Of a DNA stretch of 64,000 nucleotides, positions 11,832 through 22,559 are shown piece by piece. Numbering within the stretch: the first letter of the stretch is position 1; the number at the start of each line of letters is the position of its first letter. This stretch comes from Bimuria novae-zelandiae CBS 107.79 (Eukaryota; Ascomycota; Dothideomycetes; Pleosporales; Didymosphaeriaceae), in NCBI GenBank assembly GCA_010015655.1, contig ML976659.1, positions 1,272,659 through 1,336,658 of the forward strand, written 5' to 3'. The position numbers and the translations under genes are program-made. The notes below the pieces were generated by a model that was given only the letters and a program-made list of their open reading frames with translations, was not told the DNA's origin and ran no database searches.

Positions 11832-12357
11832 ATGCGTCCAACTACATTTTCCAGGCCAATCGACGCTGATGCTGAGCAGAAGGAACTGCTCATCTGCTCA
11901 CGCGGCTTGATCAAGTATGCAGCTCTCAAGCAAGCCGCGTATACTGAGTCTGTTGAGGCTCTTGATGCGGTGACGCATCGTCACCCGCATCTGGGTGTTC
12001 TGGGCCGCGAAGGAAATTTGGAGCTCAGAGCGTGCATGAGGGAGGCTTACGAGAAAGAGGCCGACCTCGAATTGAAGACAGCATATAACGAACGCATCAC
12101 CGAGATTGGAAATTGGCTGAGGGCGGATGAAGCCATGGACATCGCCAAAGCCCGCTTGAAGTTCACGAAGGCCCCAGGCATGAAGCTCCAGATACTCTTC
12201 GAATATGCGATCCGGTCAGTTATGTCATAGCGTACTGAAAGCATTGCTAAATTTCGGTAGATACAAGATCATCAAGAAGAAGGCGGTGGCAAATGGAGGA
12301 ATCTACGACCCTGACTATGCTGGGTTAGTTGCAGCTGCTCCTCATAGAATCCCGTAA
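11832..12357 (+). CDS. Hypothetical spliced gene
   Basis: Exon 1 is 11832-12214 from an ATG, exon 2 is 12261-12357, and the 46-bp intron has a GTCAGT donor, a CTGA branch-like site and a GGTAG acceptor. The product would be about 159 aa: polar, helical and rich in Ala, Glu and Arg (for example ELRACMREAYEKEADLELK), with no signal peptide or membrane segment. It is unrecognised. The frame stays open to 11682 without an ATG, so an upstream exon is possible. A second intron (GTTAGT at about 12324 to CAATAG at about 12362) would give another C-terminus ending near 12460. Coding status is supported by the uninterrupted amphipathic frame and the well-formed intron only. Confidence 0.45.
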
Positions 12358-14597
12358 CAATAGTGCAAAGACGGCTCAATACGCAACCAGTCATCGAAGT
12401 AGACCAAATAGCTCTGGGCCCGCGTCATAGGCATGGAGAAAGCGGAAATGGCGAAGCGAGAGCTTGAGGACACGACGACATGCTAGATGTCTGACTCCTA
12501 TCGCAAGAAGTAAGACAGAATGCGGGATATGAGGGCAATTGGAGACAGAATGAGCGACGCCCTTGAGTTGGACACTTGCGGACACAGCCGCCTATCGATC
12601 GACCGGAGATGCAGGTGTCAGTTGCATCTTGTTGCTTTCCAATGTAGCTACCAACCTAACTGAAGTATGATCCATACTATACGTATGTTTCTGTGTGCCG
12701 CACCACTAACAAATCCCGCTGAGCATGCCTGGCGAATTACTCCAAGAAGCCTCGATTGTATTCTTCCTCTCATACGTCTTTGGCAACTGGTGGCTGGCAA
12801 TGCGTATGTTTTCCGGAAAAATCTCCGACCCAAGTTGATAAGGACCTTACTACTCTTTCAACGGCCGCTTGTGCACCGCAGCGATCCTGCCCTGTACCGG
12901 GGCACCTCGCTTTCGCCCTCCTTCGACTTCCAATTTTAACCAGTTACCCGAGCTCGGAGAAACGTTTACCAGTCTACGTTTTGGGACGCCTATGGACCGA
13001 TGGATCGTCTGCGCTATAGATTGCGTTCGCGGCCGGAGCCTTGGGGGACAGTGTGTCACGTGGAAGTTCGACGAAGCTTGGAATCGCTAGTTTGCGAAAT
13101 TGACATCATTAGTCCCGTCGCATATAGTGATTATTTTGAATATTCAATATTATCTTTAGCTGCCCAGGTTCGACGTTCCGCTGTCGTCAATCTCATGAGT
13201 CCGTCTTTCACATCCTTCTTCCTCGTTTGAGCTTAGCGCGAATGCTTACTTCCGCTCGTCTTCGAAACTGTCCCTCATCCGCGCAACTTGACCCTCTCCC
13301 GAAACCAAGAGGGCAATCTGATATCGTAGAGGTGTGGAGATACCAAACGCTGCGAATGTGTCAAAGAGGAGGACGTAGGGTCAGATTGGCTTAACGTCCG
13401 TGAAATCCACCATAGGGCTTCCTCAGAATAGTACTGTTCAAAAGGGGTGTTCCAGACGGAAATCATCATCCCTGAAATGGTGGAAAGCCAGGGGATACGT
13501 ACTAGTGGATCGCTTGCTCAAATCCGATGCTTCTTGAGACGTATGAGCTGGTTCAGTGGCTCATGTGTACTTGTCAGTTTTCACATCGATACAAGTGTAA
13601 TGTGATCTGTCCGGAGCAGTGTAGTGATCTCGCATTGAGATGATTCAGCGCGGAGGAGCATCGGTAAGGAGAATCCGGCGTATCTGCAATTGTGTCAGTC
13701 TTGTTGCGCTGAAACGTTCAAATTTGGGCGTCAGAATAGAAGCGCACGCTCAGATTTTTTTGTTTTATCGTCAATGAGAACCCGGGTAGGCTCTCTGCAG
13801 AGGAAACTTTGTTTTTGTGACTCCGAGGAGACATTCATCTTGGCGGTGGATACGAGAATATGAGGTACGTACCGATGATTTGGGTGGACCTAGATACGCT
13901 GGATAATTCTGATTCCTGACACTATCATCAGCAAAGAGGGTTCAAAGCTTTTGATTAAGCGTGGAAATAAAGTTGAAGATCGGCAGCTCTTTCTTGATAA
14001 CCGAGTCGTCACAAAGACCTTGGGGTCTTGTTTTAGATTCAGGTGTCCGTCATCACCTGTAATAGCAGAAAGGTGGTGAAACTCCAAAAAGGCCCAGGAT
14101 GGGAATGAAATATACGTCGGAGCCGTTGTCTCTACGCTAGAAAACGCCGCTGTCTCTTGTAATTCCGGAGGTGATTAGGCTCAAGATGCAGACTGAGTCT
14201 CGCCGTTGAGAGGCTTGTCGCCTTCCCAGGCTTGTAGGTGCCTGAAAGGGTGGTCAGCTGCCGAGTCAGATGTCTCGCAAGTGCAATAATGGGGACTGCT
14301 ATGGCTCAGACGAAGCTAAATCATTGGCATCGAGAACCTTCATACTGATCACGAAGCTCTCTAAAAAGTGTGGTATCGCAGTCAGTGCGGGCCTGCAGAG
14401 TTGTCAGGTGCACTGACTGCTTCCAGATGTCATCATCGCCATGGGAATGAACAGGGGCGCTGTGTAGACGTACAAGAAGTCGTCGTTATCTGACCAGGCG
14501 AAGCGCGAAAGCGGAATTGTATGTCGGGGCTGACTTTGCGTTGTCCGGCGGCATGAGCACGAAGCGAATTCGGCGGTGGCTCTAGAATGGAGATTCG
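12358..14597. other. Gene-poor stretch
   Basis: About 2.2 kb with only short overlapping frames in both directions and no repeats, RNA genes or recognisable domains. The right end is the 3' flank of the small minus-strand gene that stops at 14598. Confidence 0.4.
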
Positions 14598-14956
14598 TCA
14601 TGAGCCGAAATAGATGTCTCCACTGGACGCATCATACGCGCAGGTACCTTCGCCTTGTTGTCAGAACGTCTTGAGCATGAAGGGAGCCGTAACACTTACC
14701 ACCGACGAAGCCATGCGGCGTGACAGAAAGCACGCGCGCCGTCTGGGCCTCTATGCTCTCGCCGCATGGCTAGCTCAGATATTTCTGGGGAGCTCATCAT
14801 TGCGCAACGGAGGGCAACTGTTGCGACTTACCTGAAGATCTGGAGCAGTGCGTAGTACAAGGAGCGCGGAAGCAAGTGCTGAAGGGATGCCGACGGAAAG
14901 GCAGGGCAAGAAAAAAGCGAAGTGGAGAGTGAGCGTGAGAGACGCGGAAAGTCCAT
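14598..14956 (-). CDS. Small three-exon gene, possible N-terminal targeting peptide
   Basis: complement(join(14598..14647, 14700..14755, 14832..14956)) gives 76 aa. Both introns start GTAAGT; they are 76 bp (14756-14831) and 52 bp (14648-14699). Exon joins keep the frame and give a sensible C-terminus ending VGGTCAYDASSGDIYFGS. The N-terminal about 40 residues are rich in Ser, Arg and Leu with no acidic residue after Asp2, which resembles a mitochondrial presequence. The first acceptor is a choice among several AGs; the one used, GAGAG at 14756, is the one that opens a frame through to the stop. The gene is divergent from the neighbour at 15181 with 224 bp between the starts. It is unrecognised. 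Confidence 0.45.
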
Positions 14957-15180
14957 CTCGGCCGCAGAATTTGTTGCTGTGGGTAGCGTCGCCAAACGGA
15001 AAAGGCAGTAGCGCGGACGGAGGTGAAGTGAAGGCGCCGTAATCAGCCCACACCCACGATTTCGTCTCCAACCAGCATCGTCTTATCACGATTGACAACT
15101 CTACCACCTCCAAAGCACCTATCGTTGAAATTAGCTTCATTTCACATCACTCCACAACATCACCTCACACCAAGGCCACC
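14957..15180. promoter_or_regulatory. Candidate bidirectional promoter
   Basis: 224 bp separate the start codons of the minus-strand gene (14956) and the plus-strand gene (15181). The right part (15095-15180) is rich in CAC/ACC/CTC words, as in fungal leaders, and ends in a near-perfect translation context gccaccATGg. No TATA box is visible. Confidence 0.4.
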
Positions 15181-15577
15181 ATGGCACATCTCTTTGATGT
15201 CGCGTGGGCCAGCACCGTTGCAGAGAGCGTCAAGGGCATTGAGCAAGACCTGTTCGCCCTCCAAGAGCGACAGTTTCATATCGAGCTGGTGGTGAGTATA
15301 TTTTTGTCTATTATTAGCCGTTCGGTATCCTGAGCAATGCAGATGGAGTTCCTCCACCAAGGGTGCGATCAATTCCCGCACATCAAGGGTGACGAGATGG
15401 TCCGCCGATGTCGTTTCCATTGGAAAATGATCCAAGCACGGCTGATGCTTCGCATCAAGCGTGTGCAAGTCGCCAGTATGATACCTTGAAGAATTTTGCA
15501 GCATTCGCGAATTTACTTTCATAGACGCTGCAGCTGCCGCGAAGGAGAAGGAGGAGAAGAAGGGAGAGAACGAGTAG
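15181..15577 (+). CDS. Small three-exon gene, 98-aa helical protein with Lys/Glu-rich tail
   Basis: join(15181..15291, 15343..15475, 15525..15577). The ATG lies in an ideal context (gccaccATGg). Introns are 51 bp (GTGAGT...GCAG) and 49 bp (GTATGA...ATAG). Splicing out the second replaces an early stop with a continuous frame ending in a charged tail (AAAAAKEKEEKKGENE). The body is predicted helical and mildly basic, with His, Cys and Trp residues in the middle exon, and no signal peptide or membrane segment. I do not recognise the family. It is divergent to the gene at 14598 and shares its promoter region. The consistent splice sites and start context make this one of the better small-gene calls in the window. 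Confidence 0.6.
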
Positions 15578-16068
15578 TAGGAATGTTGATGTGCAGGCTT
15601 CGTGCCCCAGAAGATGTGCCCTTGTTTCGGGTTCGACAATGAAGATCTCATGAAAATGCATGCCCTCTGACCGAGCCTCCGTATATGTCACCATTCTTAT
15701 TTGTGATCTTCCAAACCTGCAACATGGTCGTGAAACTACTATATCCAATCTAAAGAATACCAGCTGCGTTGCCCGAGCACGAAGGCGGTATTCATAGGAA
15801 CGAAGCAGTTGAAATATCGGCCTGTACTGTGTTACTCCGGGATAAGTAATACAGCGCCCCAGTTCCTGCGTCGTTGCCTTCCAAGTGGATTCGGGCGACT
15901 CTGAGATCACCGGCAGCTCGCTTTAGGTCATTCTGGTCTCGGACGCCTTCCACTGCCATTCAAATGGCGCCGCTCTAAGCCGAGCTCCTTCCCCGGAACC
16001 TGACGGTAGCCCTTTTAGGAACTCACGTGAGGCCAAGTCGCTAAGCCCACTAGCGCCGCCGGGAAATC

Positions 16069-16150
16069 TATATAAACCCGCCGGCCCTCTGTCCCTCCTG
16101 CCTGTTCAGCCGTCTCCCTCCCCTTCTTTTGGTACTTCGCTAATTTAGTG
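16069..16150 (+). promoter_or_regulatory. TATA plus pyrimidine-rich leader-like segment
   Basis: TATATAAA at 16069-16076 is followed by a C/T-rich stretch (16085-16135) of the kind found at fungal transcription starts. The next ATG (16164) opens only nine codons, so the transcribed product, if any, is unknown. Confidence 0.25.
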
Positions 16151-18806
16151 ACTTTCCAGGAGAATGGGTTCGGGAGCGTACAGGGGCACCTGAGGCTTCG
16201 GCCTACTCCCACAAGCAACTCTTTTTGGCCTTCGGGCCTGCAAGGAATTTTTGACTGCACTTCGGGCCTTTGGCCTTCGCTTCTTTTCATTGACTTACAT
16301 GGCGCTGCTATGGAGTTGAGGAAGAGCTCTTCTTTCTTTTTGTTGGTTGTGATGTCTTTGCTGCTGCGCGTTCTATAGATGCTTTCGTGGTGGGGTTGCG
16401 TAGTGTTTGTTGTGACCGGGCGCTACGTAGACCACTCGTTCATGAGGTGACCTTACTACATATATAAACGTCCTGCTCATTCTTCTGAAGTCCTGTAGAC
16501 TGTTGATCGAGCCGTGCCGTTTTGTTCCCTCACTGTCACTTTGTCGCGGTGTGCAGAGCGCTGAGTGGACAGTATGCAGTGGAAAATATTGAAGGATTGA
16601 ACTGAGGTTATACTATCTAGGAGCTACAGAAGGTATATGTGCCCAGGCACAAACAATGCTAGTCCCAGATAGGTGTAGTACTCTTAGAAAGGTGAGTAGC
16701 AATCAAGCGAGGGTAGGAGTACCCATCTCATAGGGTAAGAGCCATAAACCGTGACACACTTGCATGATCACGCCTATAATGTATGCGCTGGGACGTTGTT
16801 CGGCTCGCCAGTGGCCTCACTGTGGACAGGAGACACATGGCGACAGCATCGTGTCCACCGCGGGGACCCCGCATGTCGCTCTAGGATACCGATCCCGCGA
16901 TCAGATTGTTCGCTGAAACGGGCAAGACGCTGGTTAGCAATGGCTCTCCTACGTTAATAGTGGCGAGCGGGAGCAGGGCATCTGCCTCGCCATCGCTATT
17001 CTAGCCGCCTGGCCGCCACTGCCCCAGCGGTGAACAGAGGGTGCGAATGAACACCGCAGCCACGATATCCTCATGCGCATTGACAGGCTTCGAAGACACA
17101 GGGAAGACACAAAGCTTGAGGAAATCTCGGTCCCACTGGCGGCAACTGCGCTTTCAACACAACCCAGCCCCAATGCCTAGACACCACAGATCGCTCGCAC
17201 AGCTTCCGGCGACGAATTTCGCGTCCTCGATCATACAAATGGGAGGCGTCGCACAATTCAAGCCCGGCTTGTGAACAGCTACATGATCGCTCTTACCTAT
17301 GGGTTCGCCGTCTAGCATATGTAGCATGTTACTTTGACCACAGAAACCACTGATACCAGAATCCTCAGCCGCAAGAGCAACTTGGAGAAACAAAGGACCA
17401 GCCGCCAGAGCGCGAGTGGTTGCAGATCCAAGCCATCGCGCGGTTTCTGGGCGTACCTTTGGGACAGACTCCCCGGGCTTCGACCTTGGATTCGACCGCG
17501 ATGGCGCAGGCATTTTTAGCTCGTGTAATACTTTGCAATGCTGTCGGAGCCGCCTCTCACACGGCGAGGTACACCGTGATCCTCATAGAACTCTCATAAA
17601 AAGCACATTCCCCTACAAATACCGTGGCTGCCGCTGTGAGCTCCTCGTAAGCAGTCGCATTAGCTGGCAGTTTGATCCCTTCCGACAAGCCTTTTCTGCG
17701 GTAGCGCATCGCTCTCAAAATCACAATTTATTGGAGACAGAAGAAAATCATACAGGAAGCTCACGACGACAATGGCGATCTCTTGTCAGCCTGAACACTG
17801 CAGCCGCCGAGCTCAGTTATTCGAAAGCAGCCGGAATGGATAAATCTATTTGGGCTGACCGAGCTGTTTCATCTACTGGTACCTGCTCAAAACCAGCCAG
17901 CTCGAGTTTTTCGATCCCTCCAACAACACCAGCCAACGCGGCGCCCGCTCTCAAATTCAAACCACAAGTCGTTGCCCAACGCTGATTCAGATCTCACGCG
18001 CAATAGCTTTGCAAATGGCCATCGCGGCGCTGAGCGACCTTTTCACACATCGCAGGTTCCTCTTGCTCTCGCAGCACAGCCCGCTCGACTGGCGCCGTCG
18101 CGCGCATTACTACGACAACCGGCTGACCGAATCCAAACTCCACGAAGCAGCGCGGTCTTTCCGCCACATCTCCTACCTACCTCTCGGTCACATTCGGGGC
18201 GTCAATGTTGCAAATGTCGATGCCGGATCTTGCTGCCCATCTTCCTTAGCAAGCAAAGCCATCGGCTCCCGCAGAGCCTCCCTGGAGCAACGGGGTTGGT
18301 GTACGAGGTTTCTCTACAATATGGGTCACCCGATGCGGTTCTCGTTGGAAATACAGCTATATCATATATGGGCGCTCCATTTCATGCCGAGGTGGATGAT
18401 AGCCACTGCGCCGAGGTTTACGCAGCCTCGTTCTTGCGCTCGGATTCGGCGCCAGGGTTGCTTTGTTCACGTTGGCCTACAATGGGAGAATAAACAGCCG
18501 CTTGGATGGGGGAGGGTTGGCATACAACGAGTTTCCGACGGCGGAGCCCTGTTGCGACGCTCGGTCTGCGCTCTGCGCTCCCAATACGGCCTATGATGTC
18601 CGGTCTCAATGCCTTGAATTACTCTATCTAGAACCCAGTTTCCATTCAGATTCCTCGATGGATACTCAAATTAGGCGTGTTTAATACTCTCGCCTTCACT
18701 GCAGTGCTGCATCACGCAGAACCTGTCCCTACCTTACCTCATGCAGATCGGTCACGTGATATATTCGACTCCGAGACCTCACTTATTCTTAGCGCCTGGA
18801 GGTTCC

Positions 18807-18980
18807 TATAAATTCTGCCAGCTCCCATATCCCTTTCTCTCTCTCTACCCGACAGATTCCCGTCTTTGCGACTCGTCCGATTATCGGGCTAGTCGGGCCT
18901 GAGTTTGATATCTGAGGTAGTTTGGTTCTATTTACCAATTTTTGACTTCAGGTTTCTTCCCACTGAGCTTGCTCATAGTC
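18807..18980 (+). promoter_or_regulatory. TATA plus CT-rich tract with possible leader intron
   Basis: TATAAAT at 18807-18813 is followed by a (CT)n-rich run at 18830-18845. After it lies a candidate leader intron (about 18918-18952, GTAG...TTCAG), which is short even for fungi. The downstream frame (18942-19508) has no early ATG and no recognisable domain. Confidence 0.2.
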
Positions 18981-20469
18981 GAGGCCACAGTGTCGCCGGT
19001 GCTGCACTTCTACCGGCTGACGCGGCCCTTATCTTTTTTCATTAGGCTGTCTCAGCGCTGCTGGGCACTTGAGGAAAAAGCCTCTCTACCTGGAAGCTCT
19101 GGTGTTGCTATTGATGGCGGGGTACACAAGCGGTTCGTTGTAAACATGGGCACTGTCGGTGGTGTTTCTTCAGGGTGTTGCGGTTCCGCTGTTGCGCCAG
19201 CATGCTCTCCGCCTCGCTCCTCTACTTCGTGCAATGTATTCTGTATCGGCACCTTCTGTTTGCGTCCTGTAAGCGGCACGTATCGTCGCTCTGGTACCCG
19301 TGCGTCCGGAATAAGGCAGCCCTGGAGGACAGCCATGGGCCTGGGACGTCTTTGGCAGCACACACTGAAGCGGCGAGCGCTTCTCGAAAGCCTCACATTT
19401 TCTCACACAATCCCGGAACATTTCTGCTGGCCACGAGTCATCTCGCAAATCGGCGCGCGTATGGTTCGACTCCAACTGTACCGTCAGGCGAAATGGTCGT
19501 CGATGTAAACAACCTGGCCGAAAGCCGCCTTTGGCGTCACGGCAACTTTAAGGACACCACATCACGCCCAAAACCCAGAAATAGGTAGACTTCATAGCCA
19601 GGTTCTACAACACGGTTCCCCTGGGGCTCGCTTCACGGTCGCCATCGCTGCTGGCGTGGCCGTCCTCGTGATTCGTTCCATCCTCCCAGCCTTGTATACC
19701 GGGCACGCAGAGTGCGGTGAGCCCTGCCTATATGCAGTCTCTTATCGACCCCTTCCCAGCCTGATAGTTCCGCGCAGACCGCCGGCTCGAGCGCTGTCAG
19801 CACCTTCTTCGCAGATTCACGTCATTCTCACGCTCGATCACGTCGAACCGCTGGAAACATCTTAAGCGCGAAATCGCCGAAGAACACGACGTGATCGGCC
19901 AACCGAGCTACAGTACCTGGTAAGCTGCAACCTCAAGCCGAATACATTGCGCGCGCACAGCGTTAACCGTTCTTTCAAATGCCGTCTCCACTGTTACCCT
20001 GCTAAGGTCGAGTCTCGTCTGTGCCGCCGTCACAACCATCTGTCCAACCATCGCCTCACTAAGATATACGAACCGGTCCTACCAGCCTTTTGACGTTGAG
20101 CAGGAAGAATGAATCGAGAACAGCAAGCAGAAAGGAGCTTGAATACGTTGGAGGCATACTACAAGACGGATGATGAACACGCAATAGGACAAGCAGCAGG
20201 GCCAGAGTTGAATCATGCGGAGAATGCTGAGCGCAGAACTCGCATTTATACACTCCCTCGATAATTGCGTAGACTTTTGCGAGGGAAGCTCTGCCACAGA
20301 GAATAACTCGAAGAATAACGGCAGGCAGGCCAAGTCACATAAAATGGACGAGTGTGGGCATATCTTGCCGATTTGAAGCAGGTCTACCCGTTTAGAAGTC
20401 ATAGGTATCCTTCGCTGTGTCGCGCAGGTAGATCCAGATTAAGGAGACATGATCAAGCAGGTGCAAAAG

Positions 20470-20621
20470 TGTTAGAGTGGAATATGATATCACATGATAC
20501 AATCAACCTGATGTAGACTAGTTGCTGATCACGACTCTGCTACTTAAGCAGTTTCTCCGTTCAGCTTGTTACAATCAACTCAGTCTCTCATTCCTCCTTG
20601 CTACCTTTCCGATCCCTTACA
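20470..20621 (+). repeat. Well-preserved solo Copia LTR with 5-bp target-site duplication
   Basis: A 152-bp unit, TGTTAGAG...CCCTTACA, flanked by AAAAG on both sides (20465-20469 and 20622-20626). It is the same LTR family as the Copia element at 22057-41868, but nearly all of its CA and TG dinucleotides are intact where that element has TA (for example caatcaactcag here, taattaacttag there). It is therefore a good proxy for the unmutated LTR. Confidence 0.93.
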
Positions 20622-20626
20622 AAAAG

Positions 20627-20792
20627 GGACAGATGGAAGGAATTGGTTTCAATTACTAAGAGCTATGCTACTCTACCCTCACTCTCCCAGCAATTCTTCC
20701 CATCCTCCCCGGACTCTTCGGTCCATGGCATCTTCGAAAAGCAATCCGCTGGTGCGGATGCCGCGCTAGTTGCTTATGAATTTAGCAAGTGA
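20627..20792 (+). pseudogene. Coding-like tail of an unknown gene next to the solo LTR
   Basis: The frame ending TGA at 20792 (reading WKELVSITKSYATLPSLS near its start) has balanced, protein-like composition, but it runs back into the LTR. When the LTR and one target copy are removed in thought, the frame meets a TGA about 20 bp upstream of the insertion point. It could be a last exon whose acceptor was near the insertion, or a remnant. The product is unrecognised. Confidence 0.25.
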
Positions 20793-20851
20793 AGCCAGGC
20801 CATGATTGAGGCTACACAATTGAAGTGCTAGGGACTTGCTCTCGTCGCAAG

Positions 20852-21232
20852 CTACTTCTTCTCCACTTCCTTCTTCTCCTCCTCGACTTCCTCGTCCTCG
20901 TCCAGCGCGTCGCCCTCTTCGTCGTCCTTGTCTTTATCCTCATCGTTTTTGTCCTCGTCTTCGTCGTCATCTTCAATCTCTTCTTCGTTGTCGTTGTTGT
21001 TGTCGCCGTCGCCATAGCCCTGCGTGTTCGCAGGGTAGAAGGTCGGCAGCTGCTCCGGCTCGCAGTCCCAGCACTCTCCTCCGCGCTCCATCTGCAGACA
21101 GGTATGAAACCGCACGTCGACGGCGCAGCGGAGCTCTTCCGGGCATGAGCGGAAGACTGTGCGCGAGTGGCCGCAGCTGATGTAGTTCAAGGTAAATGTA
21201 GGTCCATCCCGTGGTTCTAAGATGGGCGGCAT
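20852..21232 (-). CDS. Small cysteine-containing protein with acidic Asp/Glu tail
   Basis: Single exon, 126 aa, from an ATG at 21232. Residues 1-60 contain a regular set of Cys and His residues (ISCGHSRTVFRSCPEELRC, then FHTC and GGECWDCEP), suggesting a small zinc-binding or disulfide fold. Residues about 75-126 are an almost continuous Asp/Glu/Lys run (DDDEDEDKNDEDKDKD and onward), predicted disordered. There is no signal peptide. Proteins with this short C..H...CP...C...C..C head occur as uncharacterised fungal genes; I cannot name the family. The acidic tail is encoded by a GA-rich simple repeat, so its length is probably variable. Confidence 0.6.
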   Translation of the reverse strand: MPPILEPRDGPTFTLNYISCGHSRTVFRSCPEELRCAVDVRFHTCLQMERGGECWDCEPEQLPTFYPANTQGYGDGDNNNDNEEEIEDDDEDEDKNDEDKDKDDEEGDALDEDEEVEEEKKEVEKK

Positions 21233-22056
21233 CTATAGTCGCTACCGCCTAATATTCGCCTCTGCCGCCCTTATTGCGCCTTTATCTTACGTAATATTTT
21301 AGTAGGCCCTTCTATTACTGTAATTATTGCGTTTTTTGGTTGCTATGTGTCGCATGATCTATTTAGGTCGATAACAACGATAAAAGACACCCTATGTTGG
21401 CGGTAGGAGTTGGTCTTGTCGATATGTGGAGAGGTTTTGTGGTGGGAAAGAGTTTAATTGCCAGGGTATAAAATATTGAGCGGCACGTGGAATTTCTAGG
21501 CTGCAGCGCGGTGCTTCATTGTGGTAGAATGCGAGAAAAGCGCTTCACGAGGCCATGTCAAACGGGCAGGGTCGAAAATGCGAATGCGCCAAATAATAGT
21601 GAAAAATGTAGTAATGGATTCCTCAGGGCCTTAATTGCTATAGTATTTCGCTCATTAAGTTGCCGCGCTGTAAATTCTACGATATGCTTGCCGTGAACAG
21701 TGAACCCGGTGGTGCCAAGACCAAACGTCCACCCCAAACGAAGCGCCCGCACCAACACGTTGTCCCTCACCCCACCAAGAAACAACCTTCCTCAGAAATT
21801 GCAACCCCACCTTCCCTTGCTTGCTTCCTGCGCGTTTCCCGTCCCCGATGCCCACTTCCTCGAAGACATACCCTCGAGCCCTTGCGATCGCTCGACATCC
21901 CGCTCGCGCAGGGAGAGTCTCACTCCCTGGTGCCAGCTCTTTTCGAGCGCCCCTCAATCTCTAAAGCAGCTTCTTTTTCCACTGACCATCAAACCATCCT
22001 AAGCGTTCATTGGTACCTAGGTTTCCTGGATTGAGTCCCGCCTTGAGCTGGATTAT
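21233..22056. other. Intergenic flank of the transposon cluster
   Basis: Upstream region of the minus-strand gene at 20852, then about 700 bp without a supported gene. Frames of 70-124 codons overlap on both strands around 21660-22034 and are not convincing. Confidence 0.35.
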
Positions 22057-22207
22057 TGTTAGAGTGGAGTACGATATCACATGATATAACCAACCTGATG
22101 TAGACTAGTTACTGATCACGATTCTGCTACTTAAGCGGTTTCTCTATTTAGCTTATTATAATTAACTTAGTCTCTTATTCTTACATGCTACTTATCTAAT
22201 CCCTATA
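22057..22207 (+). repeat. 5' LTR of Copia 1
   Basis: About 151 bp, aligned end to end with the preserved solo LTR at 20470, differing mainly by CA-to-TA and TG-to-TA changes. It is followed by GTTATAAGCC at 22208, a plausible mutated initiator-Met tRNA primer site (GTTATGAGCC-like). Confidence 0.85.
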
Positions 22208-22297
22208 GTTATAAGCCTAGTATACGCTTAATTTAACTATAGTTTATTTTACCTACTTACTACACAAGCGCTTTCTATAATAAAGATTAACTTAGTA

Positions 22298-22506
22298 TGT
22301 TGCAGTGAATGCAGTGAAGCAAAAGATCATGTAAAGTAGCTTAATTAAGATAAAAAGTGGATTGTTGTGTCTGTTCTATTATCTAGTGTTTAGGTAAGAG
22401 CCTCTTCCCTATCTCTAGGTAAGCGCACCTTAGTGGTGCCTGCTCTATATAATGTGAATTAACGTCATGTATCCACCTGCTCCTTCTGCACCTCATAACC
22501 GTTACA
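22298..22506 (+). repeat. Candidate extra solo LTR inside Copia 1 leader
   Basis: This 209-bp segment begins TGTTGCAG and ends CCGTTACA. It keeps clearly more G+C than the AT-rich sequence around it. The 5-bp flanks are tagta and taatt, so no clear target duplication supports it. It may instead be the less mutated leader of Copia 1. Confidence 0.3.
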
Positions 22507-22559
22507 TAATTAGCTTTAGTTTACTATAATAAGTAATAAAAAGGACAAGCTAATTATTA

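Larger units (their letters stand above)
15578..20342. other. Mixed-composition stretch without a supported gene
   Basis: Nearly 4.8 kb. Several frames of 100-195 codons overlap one another on both strands (for example 17154-17513 -, 18015-18596 +, 19052-19396 -), and none shows a domain or a convincing intron. Promoter-like TATA plus CT-rich segments occur at about 16069, 16461 and 18807. A short stretch at 16190-16280 repeats ttcgggcc / ggccttcg words. Decayed or unrecognised small spliced genes may be present. Confidence 0.4.

Noticed and set aside
17154..17513. 119-codon minus-strand frame
   Set aside because: Protein-like in parts, but the only donor/acceptor pair inside it would give a 29-bp intron and nothing connects it to other exons.
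18015..18596. About 194-codon + strand frame
   Set aside because: Overlapped by an equally long frame (17972-18493) and without domains; composition rich in Arg, Ser and His looks non-coding.
20343..20792. A single gene interrupted by the solo LTR at 20470
   Set aside because: Removing the LTR and one AAAAG copy does not join the coding-like downstream frame to the open upstream frame; the joined frame meets a TGA about 20 bp before the insertion point.
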